Source: Marchantia polymorpha subsp. ruderalis (Eukaryota > Streptophyta > Marchantiopsida > Marchantiales > Marchantiaceae). From it: a stretch of DNA of 64,000 bases. The stretch spans positions 22,508,501-22,572,500 of the forward strand of contig AP031353.1 in assembly GCA_037833965.1 (NCBI GenBank), given 5' to 3'. A program made the position numbers and the translations under genes. Below the pieces are notes generated by a model. That model was not told the DNA's origin, searched no databases, and saw nothing but the letters and a program-made list of their open reading frames with translations. Below are positions 37,328-48,694 of this stretch, piece by piece. How positions within the stretch are numbered: the stretch's first letter is position 1; each line of letters starts with the position of its first letter.

Positions 37328-40300
37328 TTAGGTGATCCCTTGATCACGTAGTCTCTCCCTTTCCAGAAGTAAAGTCAAGTCTAGGTCATCGTCATCTTCG
37401 TCCACATCCTCCCAACCATCATCCCACACCCTGTCCTCCTCATTCTCCCAGTTTTCACCCATTTCCAAGGCCCTGATTTCATCTGCCAAAGCCTTGACGT
37501 TCTTAGCTTGTTCTCTATCTTTGGGATACGTGACATAGACAAGGAACATGATCAGAATGACACAGACACATGGAACGGATATGCAAGCAAAGAAGGCTTT
37601 ACCAAGAGCGCTGGAATTGAACTCATCGTCCTCAACTGTGGCTTTCATGTTTCTGTGGCCAAATAACCTTTTAGCTACAAATGCCACGAGAGGAGCAGAG
37701 AAAGCAGAGAAGAATTTCTCAATTGCCAAGTCTATCGCAAATATAGTCGTGCGAAGCTCCTCTGGGACAACCTCTGAGAATATGGGCCAGCTCGTAGCTG
37801 GTAATATCCATGATATGAGGAATCCAAGAGTGAAAATCATAGATCCATACGTCCAGAGAGACCCAGTATCCGTAGGAAATCTTATCAGAAGAACAGCTGA
37901 CAGTGGGATGCCCATTCCTGCACTGAACTGTGAGCAGATGATGCGTCCTTTGTTAGGAGACCATCTGGCTGCCCTGTCTCCAACCCATCCACCAACTACT
38001 GAACCACAAGCACTGCCAATGAACAACAATGAAACCACATGAGAGGCGGCACTGTGACTAAATCCGATGAGTCTCATCCATGGAGCCAGAAACACTACTG
38101 CGTGCCAAGGCAGTCTGCCCAAAACTCCCTGGACCACAAGAATCTGGAACGTCTTCACTTTCAGCACGAGCTTGGACCCTTGTATGAACTCTTCAACATT
38201 CGCCGCTGCTCCTTGGCTTTCGACAGATTTCGCATGATAATTCTCTCTGGACATGACAGAGTTGTGAGGATTTTAGTTCTCTAAAAGCCAAAGCAAACCC
38301 GACTCTTCTCATGCATACGATCACACAGCGTTTCACTCAACATTATGAAATAAAACAAACGAGTGGTAGAGTTCACAGATCGAGCGTGCGATCCCTGAAA
38401 TTTCATTAGCTTGTCGCCTCATGCAGCAATTCACATCGTCTATCCATCTACTTGAGTTTTCTATTAAAAATAAAAGATACACTTAGGCTGCAAAAGTCCA
38501 GATCTTCACCCAATCTGACTGTACTCTTGATTTGCTCGAGGATCGTGACCCAGAGTAAAAATGGCCAGTCCCATCAGGATGCTCGAGAGAGACATGCATA
38601 TAAATACGGCCCTCCATCCTCCAATTCCCATCACTGTATGAGAACCCATAAGTGTCACAAAAGCTCCGGCAGCCACTGAGCCTATTTGTCCAGCTCCATA
38701 GAGCCATCCAAAAGCCACACCTCGTGACTCATCCCTGGTGAAGTCCGCCACCAAGGACAGGATGGCTGGAGCAACAATGGCAAGACCAACTCCATTCAAA
38801 GCTCTTGCTAATGCTGCCTGCAAGCAACACCAATTGTAATCAGTGACACAAAGATTGAAAAGCCAGCTAATTATCTGTCTGGAGTGTGGAATCAGCGGTA
38901 GGTTCCAAAACTGATCAAATATGAAAATAGAACGCTTTCCAGTCTGAACTAGTCGTAATATGTCCAATGCGCAATGCTCACCAGCTCGCAATCCAGATCT
39001 TGAAAAGATTCCGAAACACTGGCAGTCTATACAGTACGAAGTTGGGTAATATTCAAGCTTACGGTATCTTCTTACGCCCTAGACATCAGATATATTACAG
39101 AACAGGCGGGGAGTGAACGAGACTGAGAACTCGCCTCCTGTAGGAGGTCACCAATCAAAAGTGACTCATATACAAGATTAACCTTAGCGAGCGACAAATT
39201 CAGAAACAGAAGAGACTAACCAGAACATGTACCACTGAGCATGAACATATGTCACGTTATTATGTTATTTGGGTATGAATCAATCAATCATCCAACATCG
39301 ACAAATTTCAGCAATTTATATTGTGCAGCGAAACTGTCTGCATACGTGAGAAGCTTCAGAATTTGTTGATGTGAAGATCTATTCTCGGAGCAGGCAAAAG
39401 GTCAACTTTAAACTTTACAGATATACTTGAGCCTGACTGTCGTGTCAGTCAATATTCTCTAATATGTACTTAAACCATGCACGGAGATTACAGAAGCATG
39501 ACCACTCCTGCCTCGAGATTTTGTACTCATTTTAAGACAGTGCAGGTAAGAAATCACATGGTGACCGATTCACCTACTCATATGCAATATAAGATGACAT
39601 CTTCCATCCAAGTCCTAACGGTTTTTCAACAGTTGTCAAAACAATTGTGAAATTGTTAGTTATATCTATGTAGAAGCAGGATGCTTCCCGACCAATATAA
39701 ACCCTAAACCTTAAACAATAAAGCGTCTCAAAGATAGACCCACCTTGGAGAGGTTATTCCCTGAAAACTTTTAGGGCAGCAATCAACATTACTCCGATTA
39801 TTAGCACTCAGTGAATTTAGCTACTTACAGAGTACAGAATGTAACCAAGAAATCCCATGAAAGAAAGGGGTGTTTCGAGACTCCCTCCTTTATATCAACC
39901 TTACAAGGTTCATGCCTACAATAAGATATTTGGGTAGGTCAGAACGATCGAGAAGTGGGAAAATGTGGAAAGTACGAGTATATATTGATGATGACATTAC
40001 TTGTCTATTTGAGATATATTTTCTGTGGATCATACAGCTCTGTCGCCGTAACAGAGGTGCTCTGGTGAGGTGAAGGCTATCAGTTCAAAGACTTCCAACA
40101 GGCTACGTTCCATTGCCTTATCTCACAAGCAAAAGAACAAGCGAATGAAATTTCCTTATTCCTGAACCTTCGAGGGTCTCTGCCAGACCAAAACTACTTC
40201 GACCTACGAAGTCGTTTAGATGTTTCGAATAGAATTTTTACATCGATACAACACATGCTATTATATAGCGCACCATGGAACTTCATTCAGATGGTGGTTT

Positions 40301-42324
40301 CTTGACGCCAGCTTACAAAAAGAATCCTAGTGATGAATCTTCAGTTTTTGTGTAGTCATACTGACTTCTTGTGCCAGGTTATATCTAATGAAACAAACCG
40401 ACTAATCTAATCGCTGACAGTATAGGTAGTAAAGTCTTCTTATTTAAATCCATCATATAATACGAATTTATTACTTCAGTTCGATAGAAATATGAAGTTA
40501 ATGGTAAGCTGAAACAAATATGCTTATCCGACGTATCCCATCCCATCGTCTTTTAAAGACGATTTGACAGACGTACCAACAATGAAGAATCCCATTGTTC
40601 GGGATTTGCTATCTCTGAATTGCCTCAAATGTGATTATTTCTTTCACTTCCTGGTAAGTACATTGCACTCACATCATATGATGGTGGCCGAGGCTTCATG
40701 AGTGACTGAAGGAGAGAAGTCAGAATGCCCTGGAACGAAAAGGGACCTGAAGAGAGGCATTTATTAACAAGGAGCGAAAATAAACTGCAGAGCTGATCTT
40801 AAAAGCTCTCGATGGTGCAATGAGGCACCAACTTTGCACTTCTGTGACTGTGAAAGGGAATTTTTCTGTGGATACAAGGAACTGGTTATGCAGCTGAAAG
40901 TAGTGGCTGAGTCTTACAGTGACGGTTGAATCGACCGGTGCGCATGAGAATTAGCAACAGACCTTGCCTTGAATACGTTCGTTCATTTACAAGCAAGACA
41001 GTTCACAGACCACTTCTCTTCTAGCGTCCTGATCTTCTCTCGTCTTTAGAAAATTCGTGTACTGCTGCCTTCAAGCATCAGCGTTATGCCTTAAAAACCC
41101 CAAAGAAGAATAAGCAAAAATGAGAGAAAAGAATGGAAAAATGCTCCAGTGACTTAAAAATAGCTCTCTTCTGGCTACAGGGTACTTTTCTCACATGCCA
41201 TGACGTGTAAGTACTTATTGCACAGTTATGGAGAAGGATGAAGGTGTAGTCTACATAAGAAGAACTGCTGAGCCAAATCAACAGGAGCTTTGCATTTTAA
41301 ATAAGACTGGCTATGGTGTCCAGAGGCAACACAGCTAGATTCAGAGACTGGCACTACCCAAACTTAAAAGGATAGCTGCGGAGTGTGCAAATCAACAACT
41401 TAGGTCAAATCGGCCTTGGTACAATGAAAGAAAATGCAGTAATACTCAAGGTATCAGGCAAATTCGGTAAATTTCTCCGTCACACAATCTCGAGGCCTAG
41501 AGAATTCATACCAATGCAGAGGTTGACTCGTTGTGTCTGATGAACACGGGTCTATGCTACAGCGAAGCTCCTCAGAGGAAAAATAACCCTTTTGAGTCGA
41601 AGTTCTGAGCATTGTTGTTCCGATCAATACGAGTACGTGTATAGCTGACACTAGTGTAGCAATAGAGCAATAGAGAACGAGGTAACCTGTGATGAACATG
41701 TGTTAGATCGGCTAGCAAAACACAACTTGGTGATCAGTAGGGCAAAAGAGACCTGCCAAAAGGATGTCGAAACTGCCACTGAAGCCGTAGCTAGAGCCCA
41801 ACAGAACGCCCCGGCAGCAACGATGTGCACTCGGTTATGGCGCAAGGCTAAGTAGGCTGCCATCGGTGCTGCCAATGCCTGAAAAACAAGCGCTGTGTTA
41901 TTATCATCTCAGTGTCAATGGTTAATCCTAGATTCAATCTTCAGCCATCGTCGTCAACGAGGGAACGACATTCTTGGCATGACTAAACACAGGTATGGAA
42001 AACCGAGCGGGGGTCACAGAGATCCAGATCGGTGGGATGGATTAGAGGACGTGGATGGAGAGTGTTGCAGAGCAAGAAGCAAGAAGCGAGAAAACTGAGC
42101 AAGCAAGAAGGACTGCAGTACACACATGGTGCAGTACACGAGAATGAGATGAGCCATCTCACTTGCACCAAAGCTCTCACGAACGTGATCCACTCCAATG
42201 CCGGGAGTCCCACACCGAGATCGGCCGAGACTTCGGCGTACAGAGCAGGCAGCAGTGCTTCGTCAGCTCGCTCCACCATTGCCGCCAAGTTCAGGAGCAG
42301 CACCGAGGCTTTCTCGCTCGCCAT
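37328..42324 (-). CDS. Major facilitator superfamily transporter, plant UNE2-like group, four exons
   Basis: Exons (minus strand): 42324-42163, 41878-41753, 38817-38510, 38246-37328. The sum is 1515 nt (504 residues), with phases 0, 0 and 2 agreeing at the three GT-AG introns. The protein has about 12 hydrophobic segments. Visible features are the start MASEKASVLLLNLAAMVERAD, TFVRALVQALAAPMAAYLAL, ARALNGVGLAIVAPAILSLV, FTRDESRGVAFGWLYGAGQ, and the central MFS motif GGWVGDRAARW at about 284-294. After the last membrane segment comes a cytosolic tail very rich in Asp/Glu (about 455-490). It resembles Arabidopsis UNE2 and its relatives, whose substrates are not settled, so none is proposed here. 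Intron 2 is 2.9 kb, far longer than the others. The exon 2 donor (CAG/GTCTCT) is weak, but the joined frame is continuous across it. Confidence 0.87.
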
Positions 42325-43129
42325 CAGGACTCGCGCTCCCGACCAATCCGATCGCCCCTCGAGCGATCGATTTCTATTTCCGACTCCTCATCGTGGACTA
42401 TACGACCGAGACCTCGACGACCAATATCGATCGATCCACCGATCGCCACTGTTTCCAGCAGAACATGCAGAGGAAAAAAAAGCAGATCGTTGCTTGCGCG
42501 CAACGAAACAGAGTCAACTTGTCCGTCTCTCTGTCTCTTCGATCGACGCAGATCTGGGCTCTTTCACTCCCCCTTGCGCTCTCGCTCTCTGTCTCTCTGT
42601 CCCTCTGTCTCTCGCCCCTCTGTGGCTGCTGTCCGGCGGGTCTGATTCGATCTGAGCGCCTGTCACCGATGGCGACCTGTAGCAGGCTGAACAAAAAACC
42701 ACTCCATGGCTCGCCGGCCGTGCCCGCCCCAGCTGACTGACGGCTAAATTCAGCTCGTAAAAGCCAGCTTTTGTCGATTTGCACAATGCCATTCCCATCC
42801 CTGTGCATTATTATCTTTTCCTGCTCCTCGATCTGGCTCTTTCTCCTAAAGTTGTTTGTTCGTTGCGCTCGCCCCCACCCCCACCCCACCATACCACACC
42901 ACCTGACCTGCGACCGGTGCACTGCAGCAGCAGCTCGGTGCTCACTGTTTCGACATGACTGACATTCCACAGACGACATCACTCCCTCTTGTGCTGTTCG
43001 GTCACTCTATGTCTGGAAGATCCGTCTCTCGCATCCGCATCCGTCCACTACTGCCTCCAGTCCAGCTCGGTCCGCCCACTCCGCATGAGCATGGGGCCTC
43101 GTCGAATGTACCTGCTCTTGTAAAGCGTA
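42325..43129 (-). promoter_or_regulatory. Leader and promoter region of the MFS gene
   Basis: GC-rich sequence upstream of the MFS ATG. Between 42530 and 42620 it is a CT-rich simple sequence (CTCTCTGTCTCT-type), read as GA-rich on the coding strand. Open frames here run in all registers on both strands and are shadows of low complexity. No TATA box was assigned. Confidence 0.35.
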
Positions 43130-45192
43130 CTATCTCTCCCTCTCAGGCCCCGGTATACAAGGCCCATACGGCCTACCATTCTTTTCCCCTCTGGCGAACT
43201 GCACTGTGAAAGGACAAGCAGAGTGACAGGATGCGCATCCCCTGATTATTATCTGCTCCTGGGTCTTGTTTGAGAGTTTGGAAGGTGCTTGGCTTTCGGG
43301 ATGCAGTTTAGTATAGAGGTAAGGGTGACCATCGGACAAGCTCGATCTACGGAAGAATTCATCAAGGAATGTATGCTCTGACAACAATGCTCGGCTGATC
43401 GTTTGTGCTGCCACGATGTTTTCAGACTCAGTGAGAGCTGGCAGGACGTCTGAAGCCTCTTCCACATCCCTCCCGCAACTTGTTTTGTGGAGTATAATCA
43501 CATCAAGTTTTTATCGAAGGTGGCTCTCGTCTGAGCACCTGGGCCTGACTGAATTCGATCAGCTTATGGGCAAACTCCAGCCTTCTTAATACGCTGCGAA
43601 GATGGAGAGTTTGAGTGCATACACGACGAGATCGAGCGATGTTCCCTGTTGATATTGCTTGGAATCCAATTGCCTCATTCTTGTAACTGCACTCATGTTT
43701 TAGCAGTTTACCTTTCCATGATTCTGGTTCCCCATAGATCCTCTCTGATGCGCATAAACAGAGAGTTGGCACTCCAATGCATACTCCAGTGGGAAGACTA
43801 AAGGTCTAGACAAGCAGAGGATAAACGTTTACCATCATTCCTTTTATCATGAGCGAAATGATTTAGAGCTGCAGACATGCATTTTCCTCTAAGAATAAAC
43901 TGTCCCAAGTAAATTAAAATCGAAGGCGTACATCTTCCTCGCAGAAAACTTGCCAATAATTGAGTCTATGCATCACTGAAATACTCCATGTCCATGAGAA
44001 GCGTAAACAGATATGACTAGATACCTAGTTCCTTTTGGAAGATACTCATTCCGTGATTCCAATCGTATGCAATGCTTCTTGGGAACACAAAAATCTAGAA
44101 ATCTCCACAAGACTGTCGAGTACCTAGGCCTTTAGCGGGATGTACCACTAGAAGCCAGCGTGTAATAAGATTCTATAATCTGTTAAAACCTGAGGCGGTT
44201 CGACGTTTCGATTTTATTGTGATAAAGAGCGCAGCATATTATGCACCATTGAGCTTATATTTTTTTAATGATCTGCCATCGGTTTACCATGGAGATATTT
44301 GGGTGAGTTACGAATATCGGCATATTTAATAATTTTGTATGCAATGGCGTTGGTTACACATCTGCCATTATAAGACATCGCTGATGTAGGTACTCCTCAG
44401 CTCAGCTCAGCTCTCCATGCCACAGAAGACACCCGCTGATCCACAAGGTATGACTCTTTTCAGGTGTCTCTTGCTGTGCATTATCTGTTGAATATTCACA
44501 TAACGAGAATCCAAAATCCATGTAAACATTAAACATTTCTCCTTCGCAGCTTTCGGATGGAGCTGCCTTACGAGGACACGCGTTGAGTTTAGGACGGACC
44601 TCTAAAGCACGTGGATTCTGGACCCATAGCTGGTGTAGATGCTGATACCGCCACCCCCAGCTCATTCGGCTCAGAGGAGTACGATAGTACGCAGTCTGAA
44701 CTCCTGGAAAGGTTGGTTGGACAAATTCTGTCGTGGTTCCAATTAATGGACCAAAGTTTCGAGACTCACAGAAAGCAGATGTCGTAAATGTGAGAACGAA
44801 TTGTTCAAATTGTTACCATGCACGAGTCGGAGATTTACTGGCAGCAGCAGCAGGGAGCTGTGCGATATGCGGCCAGATTCCTCAAGAAGATTACATAAAA
44901 CCGCATCTTCGAGATCGTTGAGCAATTTGGCATGTGAAACTCTGTGCATCAAACTGTGCCTGCGAGGCTACTCTTTGCTCTCGGCTAATCTGAACTGAAA
45001 TGTGAAGGCTGGCTGCGAGATGCTCGAGACGTGCTGCCATCTACTGGTCGAATGACGACGAAGGCGAACAAGCGCCAAACTCATTAAAAAAAACGCCAAT
45101 CGCGGACCAGATCCAACTCTCGTGCGAATCAGAGTACATCCGCGAGATGGCGAGGAGCTCCTGCACCGAAGAATGAAGATGTGGCTGGCCAT
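43130..45192 (-). CDS. Unresolved candidate multi-exon gene (hypothetical)
   Basis: Several minus-strand segments look more like coding sequence than their surroundings but belong to no family I recognise. 45192-44968 starts with ATG and a basic Ser/Arg-rich stretch, like a transit peptide. 44705-44402 contains RTPLSRMSWGWRYQHLHQLW, after a CAG acceptor-like site. 43797-43712 reads SLPTGVCIGVPTLCLCAS between a TTTAG acceptor and a GTAAAC donor. 43772-43503 contains HLRSVLRRLEFAHKLIEF. 43510-43130 contains SENIVAAQTISRALLSEHTF. I could not find a single set of GT-AG junctions joining all of them, so the exon limits, and even the gene itself, are doubtful. It may equally be several unrelated chance frames. 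Confidence 0.2.
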
Positions 45193-45817
45193 GCACGGAG
45201 GAGAAAATCCTTTGTCTTACGCATCAGGCGGCAAACGCACTCATCAGAGTCGAGCATCCATCCAAGCACAGAAGCTGAGTGTGCAGCAGCAGTGAGTCCA
45301 TGAAATTGGGTCGTATCGCTGTGACATGATGTGGCATGACACGGGGACGCAGCACAGTACGATACAGTATCTTCATTCCTCGACGCACAGTGCCAATGTA
45401 GCCAATGATGCGCAGCACTGTCTATGCATGTCTGCATCTACCCGCGCACCTTCTCTCGGCTCGAGCTCATCTTCCCCTTGCCCTTCCCGGCCAGTCGCAA
45501 ACAGCCAGCCGATGCTCTCCTTGTCGCCCCGACTTTCACAGCTGCCTCCTCCACCCTCCTCGTCCCTCACGTCTTCTTCTCCCCCAGCCCCAGCCCCAGC
45601 CCCACCCCCACCCCCCGCCACAGCGCAGCACAGTCCCCGTCCACTGTGCCATGGGAAGAAAACTGGTTAAGCACTTCCGTTTCCCCCCAACCCCCAGCCA
45701 CGAACAGCCCCCTCTAACAGCCACGGCTGCGACTAAAGCCCGTTCTTCTTCTTCTACTAGTACCCCCGCCCACCCTCAAGCCCCCACCGCAACTGCTGTA
45801 CGGTGTATAGTACCCCT

Positions 45818-46010
45818 GGGGGCTGGGGCTGGGGCTGGGGCTCAACATAGTGGCAATCAAGAAAACCGGGGGTTAGCGGATCGCGTGTCGCAGTAGCACC
45901 AAAGAACGTTTCCCTTAACCGCGGTAGGCGGCAGGGCGGCGAAGCATCAGTTGCAACTGCTGGTTCAGTGGGCGTGGGGCTGGGGCTGGGGGCAGGGGCA
46001 GGGGCAAGGG
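45818..46010 (+). repeat. Two (GGGGCT)n / (GGGGCA)n clusters with quadruplex potential
   Basis: GGGGCT repeats at about 45818-45842, and again from about 45974 merging into GGGGCA and GGGG repeats to about 46010. Each cluster has at least four closely spaced runs of three or more G. About 200 bp upstream, a matching C-rich tract (45582-45620) puts quadruplex potential on the opposite strand. Confidence 0.75.
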
Positions 46011-46320
46011 GGGAGATCGAAGTGGATTTGGCTCGAGGGCTGGATGTGGTTCGTTCGTTGTTCACCGAGTTCGACTGCTGGCTGGCTGAAGTGGGGGAAG
46101 CGAGGGGGACTGCGGCGGGGGGTGGCAAGGGGGGCGAGGGGGTAGACGAGAATCGGTTGTCCAAGGAAAGCTGGCTGGCGTCCCCCGTGCAACTGCCTGC
46201 TCACAGCTGTAACGGCGACCCTTGCTGCGCTTGGGCCTACTAGGCCCCAGCCGGGGCCCCCCATCGGCCCCATCGCTCGCTCGCAAGCAGACAAGGCGCC
46301 GGCAACAGGAGCTCCATCCT

Positions 46321-46352
46321 CCTTCCTCCCTCCCTCCCTCCCTCCCTCCCTC
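46321..46352. repeat. (CTCC)n tetranucleotide microsatellite
   Basis: About eight near-perfect CCTC units. On the minus strand it reads as alternating Gly, Glu and Arg codons in one open frame, which is an artefact. Confidence 0.93.
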
Positions 46353-47352
46353 CAGCGATGGACCGGGGCCATCGCTCCCTTGCTCGGGCCGGGCCATGCT
46401 CCTGCTGCCCCCACCCGACCTAAGCACTTTGTCCGCCCTCCCTGAATCGTCTTCACTCTAGCCCCCTCCATCCTTCTCAATCTGCCCCTCCCCCGCTTCC
46501 TCTCCAACTATCTATCTCGCTATCTCCATCTCTCTCTCTGTCTCTCTCTCTCCCACTCTCATTCACTCACTCACTCGTTTAGCAACTTCGTCCCCATTCA
46601 ATTGCAGCCCGGAGACGACGACGACAGCATCAGTCAATCAATCAATGCGCAAGTGAGAGAGAGCCAGGCACACGTATCTCTCTATCTCTACCCCCTTAGT
46701 TATCAGAATACGTCCAACATTGGCCCCGCCTTCATGTTCTGCACAAAGTAGCTCCTCCTGCTGTTGTCGCTGTCGCTGCTGCTGCTGCTCCTGCTCCGGG
46801 TCTCGTCTGGTAATCACTCAGTCCACCCTCGCCCGCCCCCACCTCCATACGCTGTGTTTGCCTGAGTGCCCGCCCGCTGACCGACCGACAGACCGACCTG
46901 AGATCTCTCCTCCTGAGATTGGAATTGCCGGAGCAGCTCCCTCCCTCGTAGCTTTGCCTGAGTTGCTGCTTGCTTGCTCGCTGGCTATTTTGTCAATCTA
47001 GTTGTGCGTCTTTTGCAGATCTGCCGACGTAGAGTGCCAAGCATTGACATCACTGGGCGTACCGAGGGCTTCACTTTTGGGGCATCGCATCGCATCGCAT
47101 CGGACCGCACTCGCTCACTCGGTCGGTCGAGGGAGGGGCTTTGAATCTGAGCACTGCGCGCCTTTTCGAGGTCCGTCGTTGAAGCTGGTGGTAGTCCGAG
47201 AGGACTACTTCGAGAAGCCCCGGGGCGACCCAACCGCAATTCTGGAGACTCCAAACCCCCCCTGGCAATTCATCCTCTCTACGGAGAGTCAAGTTCGGCC
47301 CGTGCGGTCGAAGACGGATCGCAAGAAGGAATTCAAAACGCAGCAGGAGATC

Positions 47353-48694
47353 ATGTCGTCCAAAGAAGCGCCCTACGCCACAATGCACGACCTACCGACG
47401 TATCAGGAGAGGGAGAAGGTCGGATCGGCGCCCTGGGAGAAGGATCAGCGGCCTGCTCCCAGCAGTCGAGGTCCCCACTTTGAACCTTGCTTCTACCCAT
47501 CTTCTCAGACTGCTCCTTTCGCCACCAACGACAATCTGCCCATTCCTCGTCAGGTACAGGTGCTGACATTGCTCCCTCGACCTTGAATGCCTCGAATGCC
47601 TTGGATGCCTTGGATGCCTTGGATGCCTTGGATGCCCTCCTCCTCCTCCTCTCTCCTCTCGCCCCGCAATTGCATTGTCATCCGTCGTGCGCCGCGAATT
47701 GAGCGGGTCCTCGAGCCTTCGATCGATGCACCGACCGCCCGGCATCGAGCAATTCCGTGTTCGATCCGGCTCCGTCTCGCGGCAGGCCCGTCGCCATGAT
47801 CCAGACTGGCGCTTCTTATAATTCCTTCCACTTGCATCTCCCTCCTCCTCCTCGGTCCTCGGCCTCGTTCGATGGTCCTCTCTTTTCTTGAAATGGTGGG
47901 TCCTTGAATCTAGAGAGTGCCATCAGCTGCTGCGATTCTCTTTCTCATGGTGCACACTCCTGTCTGACCATCCACGTCGAGAGACGGCTGCACAATCGCG
48001 CGAGTCCACGCTCGAGTTTAGTTCTGCTCGGGGCGAAGGTCACCCAGAGTCTTATCGTTCTGCAATCCTCCCGTGAATCACAGCATTTGGCCCGGAATTT
48101 CCTCTGCGCAGCGCCAGAGCATGTCCGACGACCAGACGTGGTCGAGACGTAGGCCTCGTGCTCGCTTCGTCCGCAATGCTTGTTCATGGCTGCTGTTGTT
48201 GTTGTTGTTGTTGTGCTAACGAGATTTTCCGCGGATACCAGATGGACCTTATGCCAACCCGATTGCGTCGGGGAGCTAATCCTTCACTAATCCGTGGTCA
48301 CCTTTTTTTGGTCAATCAGAATAGGAAGATGGTGACTAGTTTCACTGATTCGGGGAACTCATGTGCTGAATCACAGAGTAGGAAGATGGTGACTAGCGCC
48401 CCTTGGGATCGAGACGAAAGCCACTATTCTGCCAAGGTAAGCCCTCGTCCGCTCGGGAGGTCGGGTGGTCGGTGGCTGGTTGGGAGGTGGGAATCGGAAT
48501 TGCTTGCTTGCATCAGGGATTGGAATTGCTTGCCATTGGAATTGCTCCGTCGTTTGCAGTGGGGACAGGTGAATTGTTGTAGAGGTCTCAGTCTGTTTGT
48601 TGGTTGTTGGTGTTTCTAGCAGATCCGATGTGGAAACACCGGAAGCGGAAGGACAGCTCCATTTGCAACGGAGTTTAACAACAACAAAAAATGA
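47353..48694 (+). CDS. Small repeat-motif protein of unknown function, three exons, 155 residues
   Basis: Exons: 47353-47553, 48242-48436, 48623-48694. All junctions are phase 0 with clean GT-AG sites (GTACAG, GTAAGC donors; CCAG, GCAG acceptors). The product alternates two short motifs. APYAT-x3-LP (from about residue 6), TAPFATNDNLP (about 53) and TAPFATEFNNN (near the C-terminus) form one set. SAPWEKDQ (about 26) and TSAPWDRDE (about 121) form the other; RKMVTS occurs twice in exon 2. No membrane segment, signal or known domain is visible, and the composition (Ser, Pro, Arg, Asn) suggests disorder. The motif pairing shared between exons predicted independently is the main reason to believe the gene. 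The exon 3 acceptor is the least certain: an in-frame alternative could add a short microexon at 48561-48569. I do not recognise the family. Confidence 0.6.
47587..47640. repeat. 9-bp minisatellite (ATGCCTTGG)n in intron 1
   Basis: Five to six tandem copies of a nonamer, the first and last slightly changed, located 33 bp after the exon 1 donor of the repeat-motif gene. Because the unit is a multiple of three it keeps frames open on both strands. Confidence 0.93.

Larger units (their letters stand above)
45193..47352. other. Low-complexity GC-rich region upstream of the repeat-motif gene
   Basis: A long stretch dominated by simple sequence: C-rich (CCCCAG)n near 45582-45620, G-rich (GGGGCT)n at about 45818-45842 and 45974-46000, (CTCC)n at 46321-46352, CT-rich tracts near 46500-46560, and CTG runs near 46755-46800. 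Many frames remain open on both strands only because of these repeats. It probably contains the promoter and leader of the + strand gene beginning at 47353. Confidence 0.45.

Noticed and set aside
39700-39718. CCCTAAA-like words resembling plant telomere repeats
   Set aside because: A single copy plus a variant, not an array; too little to call an interstitial telomere.
45757-46507. Overlapping Pro/Ser-rich and Gly/Arg-rich minus-strand ORFs
   Set aside because: Kept open by (CCCCAG), (GGGGCT) and (CTCC) repeats; no motif or splice support.
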